A model generated the notes under the pieces. It searched no databases. It was not told where the DNA came from and saw nothing but the letters and a program-made list of their open reading frames with translations. DNA of 51,065 bases from Sphaerochaetaceae bacterium (lineage in GTDB: Bacteria; Spirochaetota; Spirochaetia; Sphaerochaetales; Sphaerochaetaceae): positions 1-51,065 of the forward strand of contig JAQVSP010000003.1 of NCBI GenBank assembly GCA_028700425.1. Reading direction: 5' to 3'. Positions 8,012 to 15,704 of this stretch are shown here, piece after piece; the first letter of the stretch is position 1; every line of letters begins with the position of its first letter. Made by a program: the position numbers and the translations under genes.

Positions 8012-8541
8012 AGGGTCTCATCCTGCTGCTTCTGAAGCACCACGCCATGCTCAAAGGCCAAGGCCAGGCAGTAAATGACAAGGGCATAGACCCATGTGTC
8101 TATATGAAGCTCTCCCTCCGGCTCAATATGGGTTGCCAGTGAGGCGGCCATGCCGACAAGGTAAGGCACAACAGTAAGCAGCACCATATAGAGGGCTACC
8201 TGCTTGATCCTAGTCACATTCGCCATGGTAAACGGACTTTCATCCTCCTTTATCCTTGAGAGGATGAAAAGAATCGAGTTGAGCATCAAGCATGCGATGA
8301 GAAGCGCTGGAGCGCTGACACTTAAATCCTCTATTACGCTGAGGGCAGTCTCTCCCTCCTCCAGCACAACAGGCGAATAGACGCTGGTCGAGCCTATCTT
8401 GAACAAAAGGGCTCCTGTGGAGGGGAAGATAGCCAGGCTGGCGATGGCCGCCAACATAGCCCCAAAGCCAATCCAGCCCATGATCCTAATGATCCTGACA
8501 CATACATATGCAACCTTAGATATCTTCTTCAAGTTTTCCAT
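8008..8541 (-). CDS. DUF2975-type four-helix membrane protein
   Basis: A 177-residue integral membrane protein with four hydrophobic segments (about residues 14-36, 72-94, 110-133 and 146-166). Between segments 2 and 3 is the family-typical SRIKEDESPFTMANVTRIKQVAL, matching DUF2975 (KD..PF...N...IK). Function in this family is unknown. Partnership with an overlapping XRE regulator is the classic arrangement, so the membrane protein may sense a signal or control the regulator. ATG 8541 has GAGGT upstream and a TTGACA promoter. Confidence 0.8.
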   Translation of the reverse strand: MENLKKISKVAYVCVRIIRIMGWIGFGAMLAAIASLAIFPSTGALLFKIGSTSVYSPVVLEEGETALSVIEDLSVSAPALLIACLMLNSILFILSRIKEDESPFTMANVTRIKQVALYMVLLTVVPYLVGMAASLATHIEPEGELHIDTWVYALVIYCLALAFEHGVVLQKQQDETL

Positions 8542-8562
8542 GACAACCTCGCTGCAAGGGCT

Positions 8563-8591
8563 ACATTATTGTTTTGATTCATGTTTGTCAA
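8563..8591 (-). promoter_or_regulatory. Promoter of the DUF2975-XRE operon
   Basis: On the minus strand: consensus TTGACA (8591-8586), 17-base spacer, TAATGT (8568-8563). The start codon at 8541 follows after about 21 bases and carries a GAGGT site, a conventional leader. The sequence upstream (8592-8700) is strikingly AT-rich and shared with the divergent fusA2 promoter region. Confidence 0.55.
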
Positions 8592-8719
8592 TAGTTTTTT
8601 AACGTTTATCGTATATTTTTAAATATTCTTTATTAAAACTAAAAATTAAGTTACAAACACCGCCAATGAAAATCTTTACAGCCTGATATTTCCTAAGCAA
8701 AACATTGTTACATTTATGT

Positions 8720-8748
8720 TTGACATATGCAATTTCACCATATATTAT
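8720..8748 (+). promoter_or_regulatory. Near-consensus promoter of the second EF-G gene
   Basis: TTGACA (8720-8725), exactly 17 bases, TATTAT (8743-8748), preceded by AT-rich DNA. The leader of about 48 bases contains a 7-bp hairpin (GAGACGT 8753-8759 with ACGTCTC 8779-8785 or nearby) and ends in AGGAGGA before ATG 8803. It is the best sigma70-type promoter in the window and implies high expression. Confidence 0.8.
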
Positions 8749-8802
8749 GGTAGAGACGTTTTTAATCCAATTAACATTACGTCTCACAACACAGGAGGAA
8801 TC

Positions 8803-10887
8803 ATGGGCATTAATAGTGTCGACCTTAGGAATTTTACAATCGCCGGTCATAATGGAACCGGTAAAACATCGCTTGCAGAACAGCTCCTCTTCTATGCTGA
8901 TGCAATTGCAAAGGCTGAAACCGTGGAGAGCGGAAAGACCGCCAGCGACTTCACTGAAGAGGAGATCCAAAGGAAGATATCCATTCATGCAAGCCTCTGC
9001 AGCATGAACTGGAATGGAAAGGTCATCAATGCCCTGGATACCCCGGGTACAGCAGACTTCATAGGCGAGGCTATCTGCGGCTTCAGAAGCTGCGAAAGCG
9101 CTGTCATGGTAGTGGATGCCCGCGACGGAGCCCAGATTGAGACAATCAAGCTCTGGAGGCATCTAGACCAGAGAAAGAAGCCAAGAGCTGTCTTCTTCAA
9201 CAAGATGGACAGGGAGAGAGTCAGCTTCGCCTCTGCCTTTGAAAGCATCAAGAAGGAGTTCAAGTGCACCTTCGTCCCAGTGACGATTCCAATGGGAGCA
9301 GCCAATGACTTCAAGGGAGTCATCGATCTTATAGAGAACAAGGCCTACTCGTTTACCAGCGGCAAGGAGACAGCCGGAGAGATTCCAGCAGAGTATGCTT
9401 CTGATGTTGAGAAATACAGGGCAATCCTCTGCGAGGCAGCAGCCGAAGGCGCCGATGACCTGATGGAGAAGTTCTTTGAAGAAGGCGAGCTTAATGGCGA
9501 GGAGATTCATCGTGGCGTTTCTGAAGGACTTAAGTCCGGAGCCCTGGTTCCTGTGTTCTGCGGCTCAACCCTCAAGTCCAGTGGAATGACCAGCCTCCTG
9601 AATTTCATTTCCGAGATTTTCCCAAGCCCGATTGGAGCCAAGGATTTCATCGTCAACGATGATGGAAGCAATGGCGAGCTTGAGATCTCCGAGGAAGGGC
9701 CAGTGGCTGCATATGTATTCAAGACAACGATCGACCAGTTCTCTGGCAAGCTCAGCTTCCTGAAGGTTGTCAAGGGAACGATTTCTTCTGACACCGACCT
9801 GATCATCCCGACCATCGGACGCAAGGAGAAGCCAGGCAAGCTGTACAGGGCTGTTGGAAAGAAGCTCCTCGAGACAGCTTCCCTTTCTGCTGGAGACATT
9901 GGAATCATTGCCAAGTCAAGCAACGCATACACCAATGCATCCTTGCTTGGAACAAGCGACCAGAGATACACCTTCCTTCCGCTTCGCTTCCCTTCCCCAG
10001 TATTCAGCCTGGCCATCAGCGCTGGAGACAAGAAGAGCGAGGACAAGATGAACGAAGCCCTTCACAAGATAGCTGAGGAAGACCTGACATTCCAGGCCTC
10101 CTTCAATGAGGAGACCAAGCAGGGCCTGGTCGCTGGAATGGGAGAGCTTCATATCAACATGATCCTGGACAAGGTCCGCGACAAGCAGAAGATCTCCATC
10201 AACACCAAGCTTCCTAAGATAGCCTACAGGGAGACCATCACCAAGAAGAGCGGAATCGCTGAATATGCCCATAAGAAGCAGTCAGGCGGACACGGACAGT
10301 ATGGAAAGGTTCTCATCGAGATCGAGCCATCTGAACGCGGAGCCTACTACACCTTCACCAACGCCATCAAGGGCGGCTCTGTATCCAAGGGCTACATACC
10401 TGGAATCGAGAAGGGCTTCCATGAGGCTATGGAAGAGGGCTTCCTTGCCGGCTATCCCCTTGTGGATATAGCCGTCACCCTCATAGATGGAAAGGAGCAC
10501 CCAGTCGACTCGTCCGAAATGGCATTCAAGCTTGCTGCAAAGGGAGCTATGAAGCTCGCCCTTGAGAAGGCTGGAGCCGTTCTGCTTGAGCCGTTCATGA
10601 AGCTGTCTGTCTACATCCAGAACGAGTACCTGGGAGACATACTCTCAGACCTTTCCGGAAAGAGAGGGCGTGTCCTTGGACAGGAGGATCTTGGCGGAGA
10701 CCTGCAGCTGGTCAAGGCAGAGGTGCCGCAGGCAGAGATGCTCAACTATGCAATCGACCTTAAGTCGATGACAAGCGGAACAGGAAGCTTCGACCTGGAG
10801 TTCGACCACTACGAGAACCTCACCGGCAAGCTTTCTGACGATGTCATAAAGGCTGCAAAGGAAGCTGCTGCTGAAGAAGAGAAATAA
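8803..10887 (+). CDS. EF-G-like translational GTPase (paralogue 2)
   Basis: A 694-residue EF-G paralogue with all domains but a non-canonical G domain. G1 is GHNGTGKTS (residues 15-23) instead of AHVDAGKTT; the switch I end is EEIQRKISI instead of EQERGITI; G3 is DTPGTADF (about 79-86) with Thr where the catalytic His normally sits; G4 NKMD is intact. This matches the divergent EF-G2-type family known from Thermus and other bacteria. Domain IV (GGHGQYGKVLIEIEP) and domain V (YLGDILSDLSGKRGRVLG) are well kept. The start is set by AGGAGGA before ATG 8803; the frame opens earlier at 8716 but that lies in the promoter. In spirochaetes one of the two EF-Gs acts in ribosome recycling; which one this is remains open. 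Confidence 0.9.
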   Translation: MGINSVDLRNFTIAGHNGTGKTSLAEQLLFYADAIAKAETVESGKTASDFTEEEIQRKISIHASLCSMNWNGKVINALDTPGTADFIGEAICGFRSCESAVMVVDARDGAQIETIKLWRHLDQRKKPRAVFFNKMDRERVSFASAFESIKKEFKCTFVPVTIPMGAANDFKGVIDLIENKAYSFTSGKETAGEIPAEYASDVEKYRAILCEAAAEGADDLMEKFFEEGELNGEEIHRGVSEGLKSGALVPVFCGSTLKSSGMTSLLNFISEIFPSPIGAKDFIVNDDGSNGELEISEEGPVAAYVFKTTIDQFSGKLSFLKVVKGTISSDTDLIIPTIGRKEKPGKLYRAVGKKLLETASLSAGDIGIIAKSSNAYTNASLLGTSDQRYTFLPLRFPSPVFSLAISAGDKKSEDKMNEALHKIAEEDLTFQASFNEETKQGLVAGMGELHINMILDKVRDKQKISINTKLPKIAYRETITKKSGIAEYAHKKQSGGHGQYGKVLIEIEPSERGAYYTFTNAIKGGSVSKGYIPGIEKGFHEAMEEGFLAGYPLVDIAVTLIDGKEHPVDSSEMAFKLAAKGAMKLALEKAGAVLLEPFMKLSVYIQNEYLGDILSDLSGKRGRVLGQEDLGGDLQLVKAEVPQAEMLNYAIDLKSMTSGTGSFDLEFDHYENLTGKLSDDVIKAAKEAAAEEEK

Positions 10888-10905
10888 GCTGTAGACAGGC
10901 TTTTG

Positions 10906-10932
10906 GCCCACCCTGTGGTGGGCTGTTTTTTT
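10906..10932 (+). terminator. Intrinsic terminator abutting the trmB ribosome-binding site
   Basis: Stem GCCCACC / GGTGGGC with loop CTGT, followed by TG and seven T. The next base starts AGGAGG (10933-10938), the Shine-Dalgarno of trmB at 10943. No promoter fits between them, so trmB needs read-through or an internal promoter. Confidence 0.88.
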
Positions 10933-10942
10933 AGGAGGCCTT

Positions 10943-11686
10943 ATGGCTGTCAAGAAGACCGTAGAGCAGATACTTGAGGAGAATCCCTGCATCAGGGATG
11001 TTGAGGTTCATGACTCAAGAAGATCCATAAAAAGCTATGTGCTGAGAACCAGCAAGCTTTCCAAGACAGAGGAAGAGGCCATCGGCCTGTACTACAAGGA
11101 CTATGGCGTAGGCTACAGGGCAGAGCTCGTCGACCCAGCTGATCTCTTTGAAGTCAAGAGGCCTGTGATCATAGAGATCGGCTTTGGCGATGGAGAGCCT
11201 ACCTTCCAGATTGCTCAGTCCAGGCCGCAGTACAACTATCTTGGACTGGAGGTTTATCTCAACGGATTCTGCTCTCTTCTGGACAAGGTTGGAAAGGCTG
11301 GCCTGGACAACGTTAAGATGATGAGATTTGATGCAGCAGAGGTGCTTTTCACCATGATAGAGCCAGGTTCGGTGGATGGCTTTCATATATTCTTTCCTGA
11401 TCCTTGGCCAAAGAAAAAGCATCAGAAGAGAAGGCTTCTCAATGAGGACTTTGCAAGGACTCTTGCTTCCAGGCTCAAGGAAGGGGGCTACATCTACTTT
11501 GTCACAGACTGGCAGGATTATGCCAACCAGGCCCTTGAGGTTCTTGAGCATACACAGGATCTGGCCAATGAATATGACGGCTTTGCACCCTCCATGCCCT
11601 GGAGACCGCTGACAAGATTTGAGCGCAAGGGCCTTGTACAGGACTTTCCTATTTCTGAACTGTGGTTTGTTAAGAAATCACAATGA
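10943..11686 (+). CDS. trmB: tRNA (guanine-N7-)-methyltransferase
   Basis: A 247-residue SAM-dependent enzyme that makes m7G46 in tRNA variable loops. The Rossmann SAM motif is VIIEIGFGDGEPTFQIA (about residues 73-89), and the TrmB signature IFFPDPWPKKKHQKRRLL is complete near 150-167, followed by the C-terminal block PWRPLTRFERKGL. The N-terminal stretch of about 45 residues before the core is longer than in E. coli. ATG 10943 has AGGAGG 4 bases upstream, formed right after the terminator U-tract. Its expression therefore depends on read-through from the EF-G-like gene or on an unseen promoter. Confidence 0.93.
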   Translation: MAVKKTVEQILEENPCIRDVEVHDSRRSIKSYVLRTSKLSKTEEEAIGLYYKDYGVGYRAELVDPADLFEVKRPVIIEIGFGDGEPTFQIAQSRPQYNYLGLEVYLNGFCSLLDKVGKAGLDNVKMMRFDAAEVLFTMIEPGSVDGFHIFFPDPWPKKKHQKRRLLNEDFARTLASRLKEGGYIYFVTDWQDYANQALEVLEHTQDLANEYDGFAPSMPWRPLTRFERKGLVQDFPISELWFVKKSQ

Positions 11687-11743
11687 TTTGGGATTGTAAA
11701 ACCTGAACACTAAGTGATATTGTTTCATCAACTTGGAGGTTTC

Positions 11744-13111
11744 ATGGAAAACAAGCTAGTAAAAAAATACGGCCTGCCTACAGCCATTACAATGGTCATC
11801 GGTATAGTCATCGGGAGCGGAGTGTTCTTCAAGGCTGAGAAGGTTCTCACTGCAACCTCAGGCAACCTTGGGCTGGGCATACTTGCATGGGGCCTCGGAG
11901 CCCTGATCATGATAGTCTGTGCCTACGTCTTCTCGCTCATGGCCAACCGCTATGAGAAGATAAACGGCCTGATAGACTATTCTGAAGCCACGATTGGACG
12001 CGGATACGGCTTCTTCATGGGATGGTTCATGACCACCATCTACACCCCTGCCATGACCAGCGTCCTGGCCTGGGTATCAGCCAGATATACCTGCGTCCTA
12101 TTCGGCGTAAGCGACATCACAGGAGGAATATGCCTTGTCATCTCCTGCTTCTTCCTTGTCGCCGACTATGCGATGAATCTTCTCTCTCCAAAGCTTGCTG
12201 GAAAGTTCCAGATATCCACAACAGCTATCAAGCTTATACCGCTTATCATGATGGCTGTGGTGGGCACCATAGCAGGCCTGTTCAACGGAATACTTGTGCG
12301 GAACTTCACAGCTGGCTTCATCACTGAAGTCAAGGGCTCTCCTCTTCTCACTGCCATGGTAGCCACCAGCTTTGCATACGAGGGCTGGGTTCTTGCCACA
12401 TCCATCAACAGTGAGCTCAGGGATTCCAAGAAGAACCTTCCGCTGGCCCTGGTCTTCGGAACCATGCTTGTCGCTGTCATCTACATCCTCTACTACATCG
12501 GCCTTGCCGGCGCTGTAAGCAACCAGGTCGTCATGGAAGGCGGAGAGGCTGGAGCCAGGATTGCATTCTCAAGACTGTTCAGCAACATCGGCGGAACTGC
12601 CCTGTTCGTGCTGGTCATCATCAGCTGCCTGGGAACGCTCAACGGCCTTATGATGAGCGCCACACGCAACTTCTACAGCATGGCTATCCGCAATGAAGGG
12701 CCAAGGCCTGACATGTTCAGAACCGTCGACCCCGTGACCAACATGCCGCCTAACTCTGGCGCCATGGGTGTCCTCCTTTGTGCAGCATGGCTTCTCTACT
12801 TCTATGGAGCCAACCTGACAAAGTCCTGGTTCGGAGTGTTCACCTTTGATTCATCCGAAATCCCAATAGTCACAATCTATGCTCTCTACATCCCGATCTT
12901 CATTGCCTTTGCTGTCAAGAACAAGGATCTAGGGTTCTTCAATCGCTTTTTCATGCCGATTCTCGGTGTCATCGCCTGCGCATTCATATGCTATGCCTGC
13001 TGGGTGAGCCACGGACAGTCCATCATCTATTACCTTATCGTCTTTGCAGTTATCCAGGCCATTGGAATGCTCATCTATTACAGAAAGGGACAAAATAAGG
13101 AAATTCAGTGA
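11744..13111 (+). CDS. APC-family amino acid permease
   Basis: A 455-residue inner-membrane transporter with about 12 hydrophobic segments. The N-terminal TM1 motif TMVIGIVIGSGVFFKAEKVL is the amino-acid-binding unwound helix typical of the APC superfamily (GxGIF-type), with the TM6 region VATSFAYEGWVLATSINSELRDSKKNLPLAL also diagnostic (F..Y.GW......E..NP/LP). It looks like the LAT / serine-threonine exchanger branch, but the substrate is not determinable. ATG 11744 is set by TTGGAGG 6-7 bases upstream; an earlier TTG/ATT region extends the frame but has no ribosome-binding site. A strong terminator follows. Confidence 0.85.
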   Translation: MENKLVKKYGLPTAITMVIGIVIGSGVFFKAEKVLTATSGNLGLGILAWGLGALIMIVCAYVFSLMANRYEKINGLIDYSEATIGRGYGFFMGWFMTTIYTPAMTSVLAWVSARYTCVLFGVSDITGGICLVISCFFLVADYAMNLLSPKLAGKFQISTTAIKLIPLIMMAVVGTIAGLFNGILVRNFTAGFITEVKGSPLLTAMVATSFAYEGWVLATSINSELRDSKKNLPLALVFGTMLVAVIYILYYIGLAGAVSNQVVMEGGEAGARIAFSRLFSNIGGTALFVLVIISCLGTLNGLMMSATRNFYSMAIRNEGPRPDMFRTVDPVTNMPPNSGAMGVLLCAAWLLYFYGANLTKSWFGVFTFDSSEIPIVTIYALYIPIFIAFAVKNKDLGFFNRFFMPILGVIACAFICYACWVSHGQSIIYYLIVFAVIQAIGMLIYYRKGQNKEIQ

Positions 13112-13132
13112 CTTTTTGTGAATAATAGCAAT

Positions 13133-13161
13133 AAGAGCCGTACCAAAACGGCTCTTTTTTT
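13133..13161 (+). terminator. Intrinsic terminator after the permease
   Basis: A 9-bp stem (AAGAGCCGT / ACGGCTCTT) with loop ACCAAA is followed by a run of T to 13161. The next gene starts 37 bases later and has its own AGGAG. Confidence 0.92.
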
Positions 13162-13197
13162 GTTACAGTTGTTATGATAATTTGCTTAGGAGTGAAG

Positions 13198-14718
13198 ATG
13201 TATTCAATCAAACGACTTTGTCTTGTTCTGGCTTTGGCTTTTATTGTCATTGCTGATGTTCTAGCAGTTCAGACCTATATCCAGACCTCCCCGATCTACA
13301 CCAGCGAAGAAGGATCCGATTCATCAATTGACTTTGCAATAGAGGACTATTGCATCCAGCTTGGCCTTGAGCCAGACAGCCTGGCGATGAATCCTTCGCC
13401 GAGCCTTCTCTTGGCAAGCTCATCCTATGATTACTCCATAACTCCCGGAGATACATTCAGCCTTGCCTATACCAACGGCAACAGCCTTGTCACCCTGTCT
13501 CTTGCCTGCGATGTAAACAATGTAATAACCATCCCTTCCATCGGCAAGATCAATACAGCCGGCAAGACCCTCATAGCGGTCAAGAGCGAGATTGAGAAGA
13601 GAGTCGAGGGCTTCTACCCTTACAGCTACCCGATCTTCTCTCTTGTCAGCTGCGCAAGCTTCAATGTAAGGATCACAGGCCTGGTGAAGGCTTCCAGGGA
13701 TGTGGCCTGCTGGGGGCTGTCAAAGCTCAGCGACCTGGCAATCTACGCTCTTCCTTATGCAAGCACAAGATCGGTGACAATAATCTCCAAGGATGGAAAG
13801 AGCACAAGCTATGATCTTTTCGATGCCATGCAGAATGGATCTCTGGACCCATACCTCAAGCCTGGCGATACAGTCCAGTTCAACAGGGCTGAGACCTTTG
13901 TCCGCATCGATGGCGCTGTATATGCTCCAGGCCTTTACCAGGTCAAGCCCGGCGAGGATGTCAATGCTCTCATTGACCTATATGCCAGGGGCGCCAAGGA
14001 GTTTGCTGACATCTCCAAGGCAACCATCAAGCGCTACGAAGCTGACGGCACAATGTCCCTTGGCCTTGCAGAAGGCTCAATGACGCTGCAGAACATGGAT
14101 TGCATCCATGTACCAGCCACAACTGCATCAACAGCATTTGTCACGATTGAGGGCGCACTGAGCTCAGAGTCAGCCAATCTTTCAGCTGCCCGCACAGCAA
14201 GCCGAGTGATGTACAGCTTCTTCCCTGGCGAGACCATCGACACACTGGTGCGCAACATAGCAGGCCAGCTTACAAGCGTAAGCGACCTTTCAAGCCTCTA
14301 CGTACAGCGAGATGGACAGATAACAGTCTTTGATGGAGAAAGCTTCCTGAATGGCAAGAGCAGCGACTTTGCTCTTAAGAGCGGAGACAAGGTTGTAATT
14401 CCCTTCATCCAGCTGTTTGTCACTGTCCAGGGTGGAGTCAACGTGCCTGGCACCTTCGGCTATGTTCCAGGAGAGACAGCCAGCTACTACATCAACCTTG
14501 CGGGATCCTTCAGCCAGACAAGCCTGAAGACCTACAACATCTACGACAAGCAGGGCAACAAGCTCCAGGACTCCGATCCTGTTCCAGCCCAGGCTGTGAT
14601 AAAGGTTGCAAACAGCACACTGGTAAGGGATCTCGGGATAGCGGCCTCTGTTGTTGCGCTGGTTGCATCCGTGCTCAGCATAATACTCGATGGCCAGACC
14701 ATCATCAGCAAGCTATAG
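13198..14718 (+). CDS. SLBB-domain polysaccharide export protein
   Basis: A 506-residue secreted protein of the Wza/polysaccharide-export family. Residues 1-24 are a signal peptide (LCLVLALAFIVIADVLA), without a lipobox. YDYSITPGDTFSLAYTNGN...ITIPSIGKINTAGKTLIAVKSEIEKRV is the Poly_export domain (about 75-145). Repeated SLBB beta-grasp modules follow (VRIDGAVYAPGLYQVKPGEDVNALIDLYARG; VTIEGALSS...SFFPGETIDTLVRNIAG; VTVQGGVNVPGTFGYVPGETASYYINLAG). The C-terminus is a hydrophobic helix (IAASVVALVASVLSIIL), which in Wza forms the outer-membrane pore. No other capsule genes lie nearby, so it is an orphan here. ATG 13198 has AGGAG 6 bases upstream. Confidence 0.85.
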   Translation: MYSIKRLCLVLALAFIVIADVLAVQTYIQTSPIYTSEEGSDSSIDFAIEDYCIQLGLEPDSLAMNPSPSLLLASSSYDYSITPGDTFSLAYTNGNSLVTLSLACDVNNVITIPSIGKINTAGKTLIAVKSEIEKRVEGFYPYSYPIFSLVSCASFNVRITGLVKASRDVACWGLSKLSDLAIYALPYASTRSVTIISKDGKSTSYDLFDAMQNGSLDPYLKPGDTVQFNRAETFVRIDGAVYAPGLYQVKPGEDVNALIDLYARGAKEFADISKATIKRYEADGTMSLGLAEGSMTLQNMDCIHVPATTASTAFVTIEGALSSESANLSAARTASRVMYSFFPGETIDTLVRNIAGQLTSVSDLSSLYVQRDGQITVFDGESFLNGKSSDFALKSGDKVVIPFIQLFVTVQGGVNVPGTFGYVPGETASYYINLAGSFSQTSLKTYNIYDKQGNKLQDSDPVPAQAVIKVANSTLVRDLGIAASVVALVASVLSIILDGQTIISKL

Positions 14719-14736
14719 CAGAATATGAGATGAAAT

Positions 14737-14769
14737 AAGCGACCCTCTTAACGAGAGTCGCTTTCTTAT
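14737..14769 (+). terminator. Terminator hairpin after the export gene
   Basis: Stem AAGCGA / TCGCTT interrupted by a two-base bulge, continuing as CTCT / AGAG with a TAACG loop, followed by TTCTTATA. It lies 19 bases after the stop and just before the mfd-like duplicated segment. Confidence 0.7.
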
Positions 14770-14796
14770 ATCCCATTATAGCTAGGCGATGGTAAA

Positions 14797-14858
14797 TGAA
14801 TCAGATGCGTGTCAGGCATTGAGTCTCTGCAGCTTCTCCAGCAGGAAGAGCGCGTTGT
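14797..14858 (-). pseudogene. Diverged copy of the mfd 3' end (mfd remnant)
   Basis: Aligns without gaps to 15690-15751 with 57 of 62 bases identical (offset 893). On the minus strand it encodes ALFLLEKLQRLNA followed by TGA, against KALFLLEKLQRLNT in intact mfd. The substitutions inside the coding part are synonymous apart from its first and last residues. Beyond 14858 homology stops abruptly. It marks the far end of an inserted segment carrying the toxin-antitoxin pair, or a trace of recombination with a related mfd locus. Confidence 0.85.
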
Positions 14859-14860
14859 GT

Positions 14861-14916
14861 ACTTCATTTGCTTGCTCAGTAAATGAAGTGATCAGTATAC
14901 TGTTGCTTCATTTGCT
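14861..14916. repeat. Inverted and direct repeat cluster at the element end
   Basis: ACTTCATTT (14861-14869) and AAATGAAGT (14881-14889) are a perfect 9-bp inverted repeat around an 11-base centre. CTTCATTTGCT occurs as a direct repeat at 14862-14872 and 14906-14916. The cluster begins 2 bases after the mfd-like segment ends. It could be a recombination site, or a 3' hairpin for the toxin transcript. Confidence 0.6.
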
Positions 14917-14967
14917 ATCTCAATCTATCACAAGAAAATAGACTCTGACGACTTTTGATTCAAGCAG

Positions 14968-15246
14968 TTAAAGCAAATCGCAATGGCTGCCAGTTCGAAT
15001 AAGCCTTAAAATAAGGATATCCTTTACAACTTGATACACAAGAAGCCAGTCTGATTCTATTTGACATTCTCTCATTCCTTTGTAATTTCTAGAATTTGCA
15101 AGCTGGTGATCGTGATAAACCTCTGGTAAAGTCTCTTCCTTACATAAAAGCTCAATAACAGTTTCTAGCTTTTGGGGATTGCAGCCTCTTTTAAGTGCCA
15201 GCTTATAATCTTTCTTAAACTGTCCTGTGAACTCAGCTTTCAGCAT
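14968..15246 (-). CDS. YafQ-family mRNA interferase toxin
   Basis: A 92-residue RelE/ParE-superfamily toxin. The start KAEFTGQFKKDYKLALKRGCNPQKLETVI, the block NYKGMRECQIESDWLLVYQV, and the end LRLIRTGSHCDLL match YafQ (RTGSHSDLF), including the catalytic His in GSH. It cleaves mRNA on the ribosome in the YafQ family. Its start at 15246 lies inside the antitoxin gene (14-base overlap), the standard order of antitoxin first. The module is AT-rich relative to its neighbours and sits in a probable insertion, suggesting horizontal acquisition. Confidence 0.92.
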   Translation of the reverse strand: MLKAEFTGQFKKDYKLALKRGCNPQKLETVIELLCKEETLPEVYHDHQLANSRNYKGMRECQIESDWLLVYQVVKDILILRLIRTGSHCDLL

Positions 15247-15508
15247 TGAGAGCCTCCTTTAAAGAAGAAACACTATCAAAAGGTCCATATACATCATCAC
15301 CCTTTTCAGCAGCTTCCATGGCTGCATACGTTGCTTCATTCGGCTCATCAATCCTAATTTCAAAGGGAATACCCTGACATCTAAGAGCTTGTCGGTAAAA
15401 CATTCCAGTTGCAGTGCTCAAATCTAATCCAAGAGCCTTAAACAGTGCTGCTGCTTGTGCTTTCAGCTCCGGTTCAATGCGAAGAGTCATATTTTTCTTG
15501 TTTGTCAT
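15233..15508 (-). CDS. RelB/DinJ-family antitoxin
   Basis: A 91-residue antitoxin with an N-terminal ribbon-helix-helix: MTLRIEPELKAQAAALFKALGLDLSTATGMFYRQALRCQGIPFEI, the DinJ signature including the GLDLSTA turn and the C-terminal IPF. The remainder is an acidic toxin-binding tail. The start ATG 15508 has AAAGGAG upstream; the open frame continues upstream to 15592 but covers the promoter. It pairs with the overlapping YafQ-type toxin and should repress the shared promoter at 15539-15567. Confidence 0.92.
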   Translation of the reverse strand: MTNKKNMTLRIEPELKAQAAALFKALGLDLSTATGMFYRQALRCQGIPFEIRIDEPNEATYAAMEAAEKGDDVYGPFDSVSSLKEALNAES

Positions 15509-15538
15509 ACAATACACTCCTTTCTTGTTTCTATAATA

Positions 15539-15567
15539 ATTATACTCATGAATTATGTGCAATGCAA
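15539..15567 (-). promoter_or_regulatory. Toxin-antitoxin promoter with palindromic -10 region
   Basis: On the minus strand: TTGCAT (15567-15562), 17-base spacer, perfect TATAAT (15544-15539). The -10 is embedded in a near-palindrome, TATAATTATTATA (15544-15532), a likely operator for the ribbon-helix-helix antitoxin. The leader of about 24 bases ends in AAAGGAG. Confidence 0.75.
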
Positions 15568-15633
15568 GTAAAAATGCATAACCAGCAAACAATATTCCTC
15601 AAGTAAACGATATTCTAAAATTAGAAAACGATT

Positions 15634-15660
15634 AAAAAAAACCAGCCGATTAGGCTGGCT
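15634..15660 (-). terminator. Intrinsic terminator of mfd
   Basis: On the minus strand: AGCCAGCC-TAATC-GGCTGGTT, an 8-bp stem with one G-U pair, then a run of T. It lies 45 bases past the mfd stop and before the toxin-antitoxin promoter. Confidence 0.88.
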
Positions 15661-15704
15661 TGAATTTTAGTATGCTGTTCCTTAGTGGATGAATCAGATA
15701 TGTG

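Noticed and set aside
8592-8715. AT-rich stretch between DUF2975 and EF-G-like genes as a replication origin
   Set aside because: It is AT-rich, but no DnaA boxes (TTATCCACA-like) are seen and the neighbouring genes are not dnaA/dnaN.
8599-9162. 187-codon minus-strand frame over the start of the second EF-G gene
   Set aside because: Antisense to a strong promoter and a conserved G domain; no family similarity; composition fits a shadow.
14800-15000. Integron attC site flanking the toxin-antitoxin cassette
   Set aside because: Spirochaete integrons carry toxin-antitoxin cassettes, so I looked for GTTRRRY/RYYYAAC cores. The nearest (GTTAAAG near 14968) does not match and there is no partner core.
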